Shown: positions 7,265 through 15,467, counted from the stretch's first letter. The stretch: 18,917 nucleotides of DNA from Chitinophagaceae bacterium UBA7600 (GCA_002478885.1 DLKC01000047.1:1-18917); one strand, 5' to 3'. The notes: a model not told the origin generated them from the sequence alone. Numbers and translations are program-made.

Positions 7265-8572
7265 TTATCGCCTTTTAATCACATCATTATCTGCCGGCCG
7301 GGTTTGATTTAGGTTATTGGCACTTTCGGCAACAGATTTGGCTGCCAGCCAGCCACTGGTCCATGCATGCTGAAAATTAAACCCTCCTGTAACTCCATCA
7401 ACGTCCATAATTTCGCCGGCAAAAAATAACCCAGGCACTATTTTACTTTGCATACTGTTCACGTCTATCTCTGCCAGTTTTATACCACCGCAGGTAACAA
7501 ACTCTTCTTTAAATGTTGTTTTTCCGCTAACCTGGAATTCCTGGCCGGTAAGTATTTTTATAAGCCTGCTTTGTTGTGCAGCAGACAGATCCGCCCAATT
7601 TATTTCCGGGCTTATGGCGCACTTATGTAAAAAATAATTCCAGAGCCTTCCCGGCAGAGCAAACGGGTTTCTGCTCCCGATCTTCTGCGAGCCATATTGC
7701 TTTCTTAATTGGCTCCATGATGCTTTAAGGCTACTTTCATTGTATGTATGCAACCAGTTCACGACAATACCAAAGTGATAATTAAAGGCTGCAAGTTCCT
7801 TTGCACCCCATGCAGATAATTTCAAAATCACCGGGCCGCTTAACCCCCAATGGGTGATAAGCAGTGGGCCACTTTCTGCAAGCTTCGTTGAAAGAATCTT
7901 CACGGTTACCTGTGGCACACTAATACCCATCATTGAAGTGATATCATTGCCAGGTATATTAAACGTGAACAACGATGGTGCCGGTGATTCTATCTGGTGC
8001 CCGGTCTTAACCAACCAATCAAATTGTGTAGCCTTTGAAAAACCGCCACAAGCTACACAAATATAGTCCCCGGCTAACGGCTGTGCATTTGCAAAATGAA
8101 CGCTGAAGCCACTGTCCCCTTCCTTCACGATCTCCTCCACGGTCCTGTTCATTAAAATTTCTACGCCATATTTATTGGCTTCCTTTACAAGGCAGCCCAC
8201 AATAGTTTCAGAATTATCACTAAGGGGGAACATACGCCCGTCGGCTTCTGTCTTCAATGGAACATGTCGCTCCTCAAACCACTCAACCGTATTTGCAGGG
8301 CTAAACCAGTGAAACGCCTTCTTAAGAAAATGTTGGCCACGTGGGTAATTTTTTGAAAGCACCGCAAGATCAAAACAGGCGTGGGTAACATTGCAGCGCC
8401 CACCACCACTTGCCCTCACTTTTGAAAGTATTTTATTACTCTTTTCAACAATCACCACTCTTAGTGAAGTTGCAAGCCTTGCAGCATTTACAGCGCAAAA
8501 AAAACCTGCGGCCCCACCGCCAATAACTACCAGCGTCTTCTGTTTGTTCGTATTCAAATCAATTGGTGGCAT
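7265..8572 (-). CDS. NAD(P)/FAD-dependent oxidoreductase, HI0933/YhiN/BaiN family
   Basis: Cytosolic flavoprotein of a widespread, poorly defined family. From the chosen ATG at 8572 it has 435 aa. The Rossmann FAD-binding motif VVIGGGAAGFFCAVNAAR is at about 15-32, VEKSNKILSKVRASGGGRCN at about 42-61 (family hallmark), an internal insert domain follows, and the C-terminal GEIMDVDGVTGGFNFQHAW closes the FAD site. An ATG at 8632 in the same frame adds 20 residues, but it lies in the T-tract of the map terminator, so I prefer MPPIDLNTNKQ. It is downstream of map and separated by that terminator, so it probably has its own promoter. Substrate unknown. Confidence 0.9.
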   Translation of the reverse strand: MPPIDLNTNKQKTLVVIGGGAAGFFCAVNAARLATSLRVVIVEKSNKILSKVRASGGGRCNVTHACFDLAVLSKNYPRGQHFLKKAFHWFSPANTVEWFEERHVPLKTEADGRMFPLSDNSETIVGCLVKEANKYGVEILMNRTVEEIVKEGDSGFSVHFANAQPLAGDYICVACGGFSKATQFDWLVKTGHQIESPAPSLFTFNIPGNDITSMMGISVPQVTVKILSTKLAESGPLLITHWGLSGPVILKLSAWGAKELAAFNYHFGIVVNWLHTYNESSLKASWSQLRKQYGSQKIGSRNPFALPGRLWNYFLHKCAISPEINWADLSAAQQSRLIKILTGQEFQVSGKTTFKEEFVTCGGIKLAEIDVNSMQSKIVPGLFFAGEIMDVDGVTGGFNFQHAWTSGWLAAKSVAESANNLNQTRPADNDVIKRR

Positions 8573-8633
8573 TGATCCAATATTGTATTTGTCAATTGTA
8601 ATCCGGCATGATAAACTGGAAACCGCAAGCAAA

Positions 8634-8661
8634 TAAAAAGCCTCGCTAAACAGCGAGGCTT
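8634..8661 (-). terminator. terminator of map
   Basis: A 10-bp perfect stem (AAGCCTCGCT at 8638-8647, AGCGAGGCTT at 8652-8661) with a 4-nt loop. On the minus strand it is followed by TTTTTATTTG. The map stop codon (TAG, 8646-8648) lies inside the hairpin, at the junction of loop and stem. Confidence 0.88.
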
Positions 8662-9470
8662 ACTGCGTTATAATAGGAAGTGTTCAAATTCGGGTTCGCT
8701 TTCTCTTCCGCTTCAATGATGGAATAATCTGATAAGATTAAAGCCTTATTTCTTTTCACACATACATCATGTTCAAAATGACAGGAAGGCTTCCCATCTC
8801 TTGTTCTAACCGTCCAGCCATCGTCTTCTGTATAAACATCTTTAGTGCCCATATTGATCATCGGCTCAATAGCCAGTACAATATTTTCCTTGAGCCTTGG
8901 CCCATTTCCCCTTTTCCCGTAGTTCGGCACCTGTGGGTCTTCATGCAGGCTTCTGCCTAAACCGTGCCCAACAAGTTCGCGTACCACACCATAGCCATGC
9001 CTTCTTTCGGTATGATCCTGTATAGCGAAAGCAATATCGCCCACCCGGTTGTTAGCCACCGCTTTTTCAATCCCCTTGTACAACGACTCTTTCGTGACAC
9101 GTACCAGTTGCAACACAGCCTCATCTGCTTCGCCTATGATAAAACTGTAAGCGTGGTCGCCATGCCAGCCATTCAAAATAACGCCCATATCTATTGAAAC
9201 AAGGTCGCCGTCTCGCAGGCCAGTATTGTTCGGGAATCCATGTACCACTACATCATTTACCGATGCACAAATATTAAATGGATAACCCCTGTAATTTAAG
9301 AAAGAAGGTATTGCTTTGTGGTCGCGGACAAACGTGCCGCAAAGCCTGTCTATCTCCAGGGTGGTTACGCCGGGCTTCAACATTTTTGCAACCTCGGTAA
9401 GCGTTTTGCTTACAAGCATTGCACTTTGTTTCATAAGTGCAACTTCTGCTTCTGTTTTTTGAATGATCAT
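8646..9470 (-). CDS. map: type I methionine aminopeptidase
   Basis: Removes the initiator Met from nascent proteins; dinuclear metalloenzyme. Counting from the upstream ATG at 9488, the metal ligands are Asp100 (SIDMG), Asp111 (HGDHAY), His175 (GHGLG), Glu208 (AIEPM) and Glu239 (CHFEHDV), with the substrate-contacting His83 in VVHGFP. I choose the ATG at 9470 (MIIQKTEAEVALMKQ, 274 aa), since this matches the usual N-terminus; the longer form adds MSRIRN. The C-terminus extends about 30 residues past the last ligand (EEKANPNLNTSYYNAVSLAV), longer than E. coli Map. It follows secY, as in many bacteria, but a terminator and a 296-nt gap split the two. Confidence 0.95.
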   Translation of the reverse strand: MIIQKTEAEVALMKQSAMLVSKTLTEVAKMLKPGVTTLEIDRLCGTFVRDHKAIPSFLNYRGYPFNICASVNDVVVHGFPNNTGLRDGDLVSIDMGVILNGWHGDHAYSFIIGEADEAVLQLVRVTKESLYKGIEKAVANNRVGDIAFAIQDHTERRHGYGVVRELVGHGLGRSLHEDPQVPNYGKRGNGPRLKENIVLAIEPMINMGTKDVYTEDDGWTVRTRDGKPSCHFEHDVCVKRNKALILSDYSIIEAEEKANPNLNTSYYNAVSLAV

Positions 9471-9545
9471 GTTTCGTATTCTGCTCATTTATAATAGAGC
9501 TGGCCTGTTTTCTTTACTAGATAATTTTTCCTGGTGATCCGCTGC

Positions 9546-9577
9546 ATCGCGATATGCTCCGGTTGCTATATTGCGAT
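9546..9577 (-). other. hairpin in the 5' leader of map
   Basis: Arms ATCGCGATAT (9546-9555) and ATATTGCGAT (9568-9577) pair over 10 positions, one of them a G-T wobble, around a 12-nt loop. It lies 75-108 nt upstream of the chosen map start. It could be a leader structure or part of a promoter dyad; no partner is known. Confidence 0.4.
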
Positions 9578-9632
9578 TTCATCAACCTTAAATTCGGTGG
9601 CCCTTTTCCAGTTGTCAAATTAAGTTTAGAAC

Positions 9633-9692
9633 GTACAAGAGTGCGACGCAACATAAGCACCATGTTTGTTCTTCAGCCGGGTGAAAAATAAA
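9633..9692 (+). repeat. dispersed intergenic repeat, copy 4 (plus orientation)
   Basis: The core GTACAAGAGTGCGACGCAAC occupies 9633-9652 (one change from copies 1 and 2). GCCGGG follows after 23 nt (9676-9681) and then TGAAAAATAAA. The spacer has AACAT/ATGTT arms. It lies in the secY-map gap beyond the operon terminator, antisense to the neighbouring genes. Confidence 0.87.
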
Positions 9693-9699
9693 GAACCTG

Positions 9700-9739
9700 T
9701 ATTAATTAAAAACAAAACCTGCCAGTTTTCTGACAGGTT
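9700..9739 (-). terminator. terminator of the ribosomal protein/secY operon
   Basis: AACCTGCCAG (9716-9725) pairs with CTGACAGGTT (9730-9739) with a single C-A mismatch around a TTTT loop. On the minus strand the stem is followed by TTTTGTTTTTAATTAA. It starts 28 nt past the secY stop, so the long operon ends before map. Confidence 0.88.
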
Positions 9740-9766
9740 CGGTTTAATATGTTTGATCAGCAAAAA

Positions 9767-11110
9767 TTAATAGCTGGCTGAGCTTACGGCCTGTCTGCCT
9801 TGTATGCGCCCGCCTTTCATTAACCCATCATATTGCCGCATGAGCAAATGTGTCTCTATTTGCTGTAGCGTATCGAGGATTACCCCGACCATAATAAGTA
9901 GTGAGGTACCTCCAAAGAAGGTGCTGAAACCTTGCGTTACACCAAGCATTTGAGCGAAACCGGGCATAATACCAACAATGGCAAGAAATATGGCGCCAGG
10001 TAAGGTGATTTTATCCATGATTGCACCGATATAGTCGGCCGTTGGCTGACCAGGTTTTACCCCGGGGATAAATCCATTATTACGTTTGAGGTCCTCACTC
10101 ATCTGCTTTGGATTAAAGATAAGTGCTGTGTAAAGGAAGGTAAACGCTATCACCATCACCGCATATATTATCATATACCATCCGTTACTGTGATCGCTGA
10201 ATATTTTTACAATACCCTGTGCAGAGTCAAGATTGGTGAAAGAGAACAATGTTGGCAGGAACATGATCGCCTGCGCAAAGATAATAGGCATTACACCAGC
10301 GCTGTTCACCTTCAGGGGAAGGAACTGTCGCGCCCCCCCGAATTGCCTGTTACCGACAATTTGCTTGGCATAATTTACCGGAACTTTTCTAACACCCTGG
10401 ATCAACACAATCAACCCAAGTATGATAGCGATAAGGAAGGCAATTTCAATCATAAAGATGAGCAAACCGCCTCCACCTTTTTCCTGTTTGGAAGTAAACT
10501 CCTGTATAAACGACTGTGGTAAACGACCGAGGATACCGATCATAATGATGATGGAAGTACCATTTCCCAAACCTTTGTCCTGTATCTTTTCACCAAGCCA
10601 CATTACAAATAAAGTACCGGCGGTTAAAATAACAATGGTAGAAAGGAAGAAATATGGTTGGTATGCAGGTATCATTGCTTCAGCATAACCCGGAGTTCTA
10701 AGATACGCTACGTAGGCACTTGACTGGAGTATGGTTACTACAACAGTAAGGTAACGTGTCCATTGGTTAATCTTCTTGCGGCCACTCTCACCTTCTTTCT
10801 GTATCTTCTGCATTTGAGGGACCAGGATGGTCATAAGCTGCATAAAGATAGATGCAGAAATATAAGGCATCACACCAAGGGCAAAGATGGAAGCCCGTGA
10901 AAAGGCGCCGCCGGCAAACGTGTCAAACAACCCGAGAAGTCCATTATTGGTAGTAGACTGAGCATCTGAAAGTTTATTGGGATCAATACCTGGTAACACA
11001 ATGTGCACACCAACCCTGTATATAAGAATTAAGGTTAGCGTTACAACGATCTTGCTGCGGAGCTCCTCAATTGTCCAGATATTTTTAAAAGTCTGAATAA
11101 GTTTTTTCAC
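9767..11110 (-). CDS. secY: preprotein translocase subunit SecY
   Basis: Channel subunit of the SecYEG translocon in the inner membrane (447 aa, usual length). Ten transmembrane segments are apparent. Hallmarks: the plug/TM2 region AGGAFSRASIFALGVMPYI (66-84), WLGEKIQDKGLGNGTS (171-186), and the C5 cytoplasmic loop RNNGFIPGVKPGQPTADY (343-360) that contacts SecA and the ribosome. The C-terminus GGRIQGRQ...SASY is also typical. It is the last gene of the spc-type operon, 81 nt after rplO with a hairpin in between. Confidence 0.97.
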   Translation of the reverse strand: MKKLIQTFKNIWTIEELRSKIVVTLTLILIYRVGVHIVLPGIDPNKLSDAQSTTNNGLLGLFDTFAGGAFSRASIFALGVMPYISASIFMQLMTILVPQMQKIQKEGESGRKKINQWTRYLTVVVTILQSSAYVAYLRTPGYAEAMIPAYQPYFFLSTIVILTAGTLFVMWLGEKIQDKGLGNGTSIIIMIGILGRLPQSFIQEFTSKQEKGGGGLLIFMIEIAFLIAIILGLIVLIQGVRKVPVNYAKQIVGNRQFGGARQFLPLKVNSAGVMPIIFAQAIMFLPTLFSFTNLDSAQGIVKIFSDHSNGWYMIIYAVMVIAFTFLYTALIFNPKQMSEDLKRNNGFIPGVKPGQPTADYIGAIMDKITLPGAIFLAIVGIMPGFAQMLGVTQGFSTFFGGTSLLIMVGVILDTLQQIETHLLMRQYDGLMKGGRIQGRQAVSSASY

Positions 11111-11144
11111 TGAATAAAGTTAATTGCGTGAAAGCATTCTTTAA

Positions 11145-11171
11145 ATCAAAAGACGCATCGTTGATGCGTCT
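11145..11171 (-). terminator. hairpin with U-tract between rplO and secY (attenuator-like)
   Basis: Perfect 9-bp arms AGACGCATC (11151-11159) and GATGCGTCT (11163-11171) with a GTT loop. On the minus strand they are followed by TTTTGATTTAAAG. The hairpin starts 20 nt after the rplO stop and ends 40 nt before the secY ATG. It has the form of an intrinsic terminator, yet sits inside the operon, so partial termination is plausible. Confidence 0.6.
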
Positions 11172-11191
11172 GGCAAATATCGTGAAATTAT

Positions 11192-11638
11192 TTACAATAT
11201 TTCTACGCTGCCACCCGCTGCTTCGATTGCCGCTTTTGCTTTTTCGCTGACAGCATCGATCTTAAAGGGCAGTTTAGTTTTTAATTCGCCGTTTCCTAAA
11301 ACCTTAACCTTATCTGTACGGCTGATCAATCCATTTACATAAAGACTATCTGCTGTGAATTCTGTAAATCCGTATTTTTCGATCAGTTCTTCGATTTGTC
11401 CAAGATTAAATACTTTGTAAACGATTTTATTGTTATTCTTAAAACCGCGTTTTGGAATTCTTCTCTGGATTGGCATCTGGCCACCCTCGTGTGCCATTTT
11501 ACGTTGGTAACCCGCGCGGCTCTGTCCACCCTTGTTACCTTTTGTAGATGTGCCACCTTTACCACTGGCTTCACCACGACCAATACGTTTCTCTTTGTGA
11601 ACTGAACCTTCTGCGGGTTTTAAATTGTGCAGTTTCAT
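11192..11638 (-). CDS. rplO: 50S ribosomal protein L15
   Basis: Large-subunit protein uL15, 148 aa. The Gly/Lys-rich N-terminal arm (KRIGRGEASGKGGTSTKGNKG, about 18-38, then GQSRAGYQRKMAHEGGQMP) enters the 23S core. The C-terminal domain (about 75-148) ends AAIEAAGGSVEIL. It follows rpmD after 117 nt that contain no repeat copy, and precedes secY, the standard spc order. Confidence 0.97.
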   Translation of the reverse strand: MKLHNLKPAEGSVHKEKRIGRGEASGKGGTSTKGNKGGQSRAGYQRKMAHEGGQMPIQRRIPKRGFKNNNKIVYKVFNLGQIEELIEKYGFTEFTADSLYVNGLISRTDKVKVLGNGELKTKLPFKIDAVSEKAKAAIEAAGGSVEIL

Positions 11639-11755
11639 TTTATTTGATTTTTACTTAACGGGGAATCGCCCCTCGCTTTTTGTTTAAATAATTTTTTTCA
11701 GAAATTAAAAAAGCCAATGGCCAAATATATTCAATCGGCCAATTTCAAATTTTAA

Positions 11756-11938
11756 TTATCCGAGTTCTTCAACCTTTACAAGGTGATGCACTTTCTCCAC
11801 CATACCTAAAATCTGGGGAGTGGCCTCAACTTCTTTAGAGGAATTCAATTTTTTCAGACCTAAAGCGATCAATGTTTGCTTTTGACGCTCAGACCTGTCG
11901 ATACCGCTCTTTACCTGTGTAATTTTAATCTTTGCCAT
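11756..11938 (-). CDS. rpmD: 50S ribosomal protein L30
   Basis: Small large-subunit protein uL30, 60 aa. MAKIKITQVKSGIDRSERQK is the usual N-terminus, with TLIALGLKKLN following and EVEATPQILGMVEKVHHLVKVEE at the end. An upstream in-frame ATG at 12001 adds 21 residues absent from the family, so I start at 11938. It lies between rpsE (76-nt gap) and rplO. Confidence 0.95.
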   Translation of the reverse strand: MAKIKITQVKSGIDRSERQKQTLIALGLKKLNSSKEVEATPQILGMVEKVHHLVKVEELG

Positions 11939-12014
11939 TTTAAATATTTTAGCATCTGGGGCTACCGGCTTCAGGAAAATATATCTTCCGGAAACGAACA
12001 ACCCTCAAACAATA

Positions 12015-12536
12015 TTATCCGTTAAAAACTTTGCCCAGTTTAAGGTTACGGTTACGGGCTACCTGTATCGGCTCACGTAACAGCGTAAGTGCTTTAATCG
12101 TAGCCTTCACCACGTTGTGAGGATTGGCAGAACCAAGGCTTTTTGCCAACACGTCTGTTACACCTGCACTTTCCAGCACAGCACGCATGCTGCCACCGGC
12201 AATTACACCGGTACCGTGTGCGGCAGGTTTAATTAAAACCTTTGCAGCGCCTTCTTTGGCAAGCTGATCGTGAGGGATGGTTCCACGCATTACCGGCACC
12301 TTCACCATGTTCTTCTTTGCATCTTCAATTCCTTTGGTAATGGCTTCCTGCACCTCTTTAGCTTTACCGAGGCCCTGGCCAACAACACCATTTTCATTCC
12401 CTACAACAACAATTGCAGAGAAGCTGAAAGTACGGCCGCCTTTGGTTGTTTTTACTACACGGTTAATGGCAACAACCTTCTCTTTCAGTTCAATGTCGCC
12501 ACCAGCTTTAACCTTGCTTAAATTTGCTTTAGTCAT
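12015..12536 (-). CDS. rpsE: 30S ribosomal protein S5
   Basis: Small-subunit protein uS5 (173 aa), involved in decoding fidelity and mRNA entry. The N-terminal double-stranded RNA-binding domain carries [19 protein letters not shown] (30-48) and [13 protein letters not shown]. The C-terminal domain includes [19 protein letters not shown] and [15 protein letters not shown]. The start is preceded by an A-rich leader (GAAATAAAAAG) with no Shine-Dalgarno motif. Confidence 0.97.
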   Translation of the reverse strand: MTKANLSKVKAGGDIELKEKVVAINRVVKTTKGGRTFSFSAIVVVGNENGVVGQGLGKAKEVQEAITKGIEDAKKNMVKVPVMRGTIPHDQLAKEGAAKVLIKPAAHGTGVIAGGSMRAVLESAGVTDVLAKSLGSANPHNVVKATIKALTLLREPIQVARNRNLKLGKVFNG

Positions 12537-12583
12537 CTTTTTATTTCAATTACAAATTTGAAAATTGATTCAACGGAATAACC

Positions 12584-12937
12584 TTAAAATTTCAGGCCAC
12601 CTTCTCTTGCGCCATCTGCCACAGCCTTTACACGGCCATGATAAAGATAACCGCTACGATCAAATACTACATCGGCCAGGCCGAGTGCTGTTGCCTTGCG
12701 GGCCAGCGCAGCTCCTACCAGTTTACTCTTCTCCACTTTATTTCCTTGCTGTGCCGCAATGTCTTTATCTTTTGAAGAAGCAGCAGCAAGTGTTTTGCCA
12801 TCTACATCATCAATAAGCTGGGCATAGATATCAGCGTTACTGCGGAAAACAGATAACCTTGGTTTTTGTGAAGTACCGGCGATCTTTTTACGAATCCTGT
12901 AGCGGATTTTCTGCCTTCTTATAATTTTAGCGTCCAT
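12584..12937 (-). CDS. rplR: 50S ribosomal protein L18
   Basis: 5S rRNA-binding protein uL18, 117 aa. The basic N-terminus ([18 protein letters not shown]) is followed by [42 protein letters not shown] and a C-terminus [19 protein letters not shown], all family hallmarks. Gaps are 51 nt to rplF and 47 nt to rpsE. The leader AAATAAAAAACA before ATG is A-rich. Confidence 0.97.
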   Translation of the reverse strand: MDAKIIRRQKIRYRIRKKIAGTSQKPRLSVFRSNADIYAQLIDDVDGKTLAAASSKDKDIAAQQGNKVEKSKLVGAALARKATALGLADVVFDRSGYLYHGRVKAVADGAREGGLKF

Positions 12938-12988
12938 TGTTTTTTATTTAGCCTTCCTGATACTGCCAGGAAGTGATTTTCAGATTAA

Positions 12989-13543
12989 TTATTTACCTGC
13001 AGCTTTACCGGCCTTGCGACGGATAACTTCATCAGAGTATTTAACACCCTTTCCTTTGTAAGGCTCTGGCTTGCGTAAACCACGGATCTTGGCGGCAACC
13101 TGGCCGAGTAATTGCTTATCGATGCTCTCTAAAGTGATCTTGGGGTTCTGACCTTTTAAAGTTTCAGTAGCCACTTTCAATTCTTTAGGCACTTCAAAAA
13201 TGATGTTATGAGAATAACCCAGCGAAAGGTCGAGCAGGTTACCGGTGTTGGAGGCTTTATAACCTACACCCACCAATTCAAGATGTTTTGTATAACCATC
13301 TGTAACGCCTTTAACCATATTGGCTATAAGCGACCTGTATAAGCCATGCATTGCACGGTGACGGATTTGGTCTGTAGGTCTTCCAAGAATAACTTCATCG
13401 TTCTCGATCTTCAGTTCTATATCTCTGTCGATAGCCTGTTTCAATTCGCCTTTCGGTCCTTTTACCGTAATCACGTTATCGCTGCCCACAGTAATTTTTA
13501 CTCCGGCAGATATGGTTACTGGCTTTTTTCCTATACGGGACAT
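12989..13543 (-). CDS. rplF: 50S ribosomal protein L6
   Basis: Protein uL6 (184 aa), near the factor-binding centre. Two homologous alpha/beta domains are expected. The N-terminus MSRIGKKPVTISAGVKITV and the C-terminal signature RKPEPYKGKGVKYSDEVIRRKAGK are diagnostic. It follows rpsH after an unusually wide 167-nt gap that holds a dispersed repeat copy. Confidence 0.97.
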   Translation of the reverse strand: MSRIGKKPVTISAGVKITVGSDNVITVKGPKGELKQAIDRDIELKIENDEVILGRPTDQIRHRAMHGLYRSLIANMVKGVTDGYTKHLELVGVGYKASNTGNLLDLSLGYSHNIIFEVPKELKVATETLKGQNPKITLESIDKQLLGQVAAKIRGLRKPEPYKGKGVKYSDEVIRRKAGKAAGK

Positions 13544-13651
13544 AGTCGGTTTTATTTATTTTTTTACAAATCAGGATCAGTGTTCAGCCACGACTCAGGC
13601 TTAATGATCAGATCCAATTAACTTCTTGCTTGTTCATTCACTGCGGTGCAG

Positions 13652-13707
13652 GTGAAAGGAGTGCGACGCAACGATGCTTAACCGCAGCGTTGCAGCCGGG
13701 TAAAAAA
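13652..13707 (+). repeat. dispersed intergenic repeat, copy 5 (plus orientation)
   Basis: Core AGGAGTGCGACGCAAC ends at 13672 (the GTACA part is replaced by GTGAA). GCCGGG follows after 22 nt (13695-13700), then TAAAAAAG. The spacer starts and ends with the arms GCAACG (13669-13674) and CGTTGC (13688-13693), a 6-bp stem. It lies in the rpsH-rplF gap and is antisense to the operon mRNA. Confidence 0.87.
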
Positions 13708-13710
13708 GAT

Positions 13711-14109
13711 TTACGAGATATAGCAAAGAACCTCGCCACCAACTTTTTCACTCTTGGCCTGCTTGTCGGTCATAACACCCTTTGAGGTGCTAACGATGGC
13801 CACACCGAGTCCGTTGATTACTCTTTTGAAATCAGCAGGTTTTGAGTATTGTCTCAAACCGGGGCGGCTGATGCGTTCGAGGGAACGGATAGCTGGCTGT
13901 TTCGTTGCAGGATCATACTTAAGGGCAATCTTAATCACACCCTGTTTGTTATCATCTTCAAATTTGTATTTAAGAATATACCCCTGATCGTAAAGGATCT
14001 CGGTTATACGCTTCTTTAAATTTGAAGCAGGGATTTCCACTAATCTGTGACCTGCCATTTGTGCATTACGAATCCTGGTAAGGAAATCTGCAATTGGATC
14101 AGTTACCAT
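13711..14109 (-). CDS. rpsH: 30S ribosomal protein S8
   Basis: Primary 16S rRNA-binding protein uS8, 132 aa. The N-terminus MVTDPIADFLTRIRNAQMAGH and the C-terminal signature ISRPGLRQY...VINGLGVAIVSTSKGVMTDKQA are diagnostic, ending GGEVLCYIS. In E. coli S8 represses the spc operon by binding near rplE; I do not recognise that RNA site here. Confidence 0.97.
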   Translation of the reverse strand: MVTDPIADFLTRIRNAQMAGHRLVEIPASNLKKRITEILYDQGYILKYKFEDDNKQGVIKIALKYDPATKQPAIRSLERISRPGLRQYSKPADFKRVINGLGVAIVSTSKGVMTDKQAKSEKVGGEVLCYIS

Positions 14110-14182
14110 AATATTTTCTAGTTATTCTGTTCAGAAAAAAGTTGTTACCGGTGAATTATTCGGCTACCGGTGAACCGATGTT

Positions 14183-14452
14183 TTACCAGCTGGCTTTCTT
14201 TACTCCGGGAATTTTTCCGGCAAGTGCCATGTCGCGGAAGATAACCCTCGACATACCGAAATACCTGATGTATCCCTTAGGTCTGCCTGTTAACTGGCAC
14301 CTGTTTTTCAGGCGCACGGTTGAAGAGTTTTTTGGAAGTTCATCCAGTGCTTTATAATCGCCTGCGGCTTTAAGTGCTGCACGTTTATCGGCGAACTTTG
14401 CAACCAGTGCTTCGCGTTTTCTTTGTCTGGCTTTTACTGATTCTTTTGCCAT
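14183..14452 (-). CDS. rpsN: 30S ribosomal protein S14, long zinc-free form
   Basis: Protein uS14, 89 aa. The C-terminal motif [20 protein letters not shown] and IPGVKKASW are diagnostic. It lacks the two CxxC pairs of the short zinc-binding type, so it is the zinc-independent long form. Gaps are 70 nt from rplE and 73 nt to rpsH; the latter has two ACCGGT-containing direct repeats. Confidence 0.97.
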   Translation of the reverse strand: MAKESVKARQRKREALVAKFADKRAALKAAGDYKALDELPKNSSTVRLKNRCQLTGRPKGYIRYFGMSRVIFRDMALAGKIPGVKKASW

Positions 14453-14522
14453 ATTTTATTTGCGATTCGAAGTTTTAAAATCTGAAAGCGTTACCCGGTA
14501 AAGGCTACAGCGATCGGTTTTA

Positions 14523-15098
14523 TTAATTAGCGTCTTTTTTAATATTCTTGAAAGGCATTCCAAGCTCTTTCAGCAATTCATAGGCTTCTTCGTTATTCTG
14601 TGCAGTAGTAACGAAGGTGATATCCATACCGGTGATTTTGGCAACCTTATCGATATCGATCTCAGGAAAGATGATCTGCTCAGTTACACCCAGGGTATAA
14701 TTTCCGCGGCCATCGAAAGCCTTATCGCTGATACCTTTAAAATCGCGTACACGTGGCAGTGCCACAGAAACAAGCCTGTCGAGGAATTCATACATCTTTT
14801 CACCACGCAATGTAACACGAGCGCCAATAGGCATGCCTTTACGCAGTTTGAAGTTGGAGATGTCTTTCTTACTCATGGTAGGAACAGCTTTCTGACCAGA
14901 GATCATCGTTAGCTCATCCACAGCCACGTCAACAGTTTTCTTGTCAGAAACTGCACCATTAACACCACGGTTAATGCAGATCTTCTCCAGCTTGGGAGCC
15001 TGCATAATACTGTTATAACCAAATTTCTTAACAAGAGCTGGTATCACTTCCTTAGTGTACTTTTCCTGTAATCTCGGAATATATTTTACGGTACTCAT
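14523..15098 (-). CDS. rplE: 50S ribosomal protein L5
   Basis: 5S rRNA-binding protein uL5 (191 aa), part of the intersubunit bridge to S13. Diagnostic segments: [40 protein letters not shown], and [11 protein letters not shown]...[19 protein letters not shown]. Its ATG overlaps the rplX stop by one base (TAATG), so translation of the two is probably coupled. Confidence 0.97.
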   Translation of the reverse strand: MSTVKYIPRLQEKYTKEVIPALVKKFGYNSIMQAPKLEKICINRGVNGAVSDKKTVDVAVDELTMISGQKAVPTMSKKDISNFKLRKGMPIGARVTLRGEKMYEFLDRLVSVALPRVRDFKGISDKAFDGRGNYTLGVTEQIIFPEIDIDKVAKITGMDITFVTTAQNNEEAYELLKELGMPFKNIKKDAN

Positions 15099-15436
15099 TA
15101 TTTAATTACCTCCCCGGATTTTTTTGATACACGTACTAATTTGCCTTCCGTTCTCGTGCGTTTGATCTTCGCAGGAGCACCGGCTTTGGCATCCCAAAGC
15201 ATAACATTGCTGATATGGATCGGGGCTTCTTTCTTTACAATACCACCCTTGGTATTTCTTGCCGTAGGTTTGGTATGTTTGGTAATAATATTAACGCCCT
15301 CAACTACTACGCGGCCCTTTTCTACTATTACCTGCAAAACCGTACGCGGCTTTTTCAGATCCTTATCATCACCGGCAATTACAACTACTGTATCGCCTTT
15401 CTTAATGCTGTACTTTGGTTTAAATCTGTTGTTCAT
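15098..15436 (-). CDS. rplX: 50S ribosomal protein L24
   Basis: Assembly-initiator protein uL24, 112 aa. A KOW motif is visible ([19 protein letters not shown], about 11-29), then [23 protein letters not shown] and ISNVMLWD. The stop shares a base with the rplE start. Upstream lies a 127-nt gap with a core-only repeat and a GC-rich hairpin. Confidence 0.97.
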   Translation of the reverse strand: MNNRFKPKYSIKKGDTVVVIAGDDKDLKKPRTVLQVIVEKGRVVVEGVNIITKHTKPTARNTKGGIVKKEAPIHISNVMLWDAKAGAPAKIKRTRTEGKLVRVSKKSGEVIK

Positions 15437-15452
15437 TTTTTACCCTCCAACT

Positions 15453-15467
15453 TCCGCCACCGGCGGA
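15453..15467. repeat. short GC-rich palindrome TCCGCC-ACC-GGCGGA
   Basis: Perfect 6-bp arms (15453-15458, 15462-15467) with a 3-nt loop, 16 nt upstream of the rplX start codon. It stands out in an AT-rich gap. Similar GGCGGA/TCCGCC palindromes occur between genes in other Bacteroidota as far as I recall; only one copy is in this window. Confidence 0.5.

Noticed and set aside
8573..8632. 20-residue N-terminal extension of the flavoprotein starting at 8632
   Set aside because: It would begin within the T-tract of the map terminator, and the FAD motif is at the usual distance from the ATG at 8572.
11660..11672. GGGG-AATCG-CCCC hairpin between rpmD and rplO as a terminator
   Set aside because: The stem is only 4 bp and the T-run lies on the plus-strand side, whereas transcription here is leftward.
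11756..12001. Longer rpmD beginning at 12001
   Set aside because: The extra 21 residues are foreign to L30; MAKIKITQVKSG at 11938 is the normal N-terminus.
13544..13710. S8 translational repressor site or another known riboswitch or leader in the spc operon
   Set aside because: No match to the E. coli-type S8 target was seen near rplE or rpsH; the gap is explained by a repeat copy.
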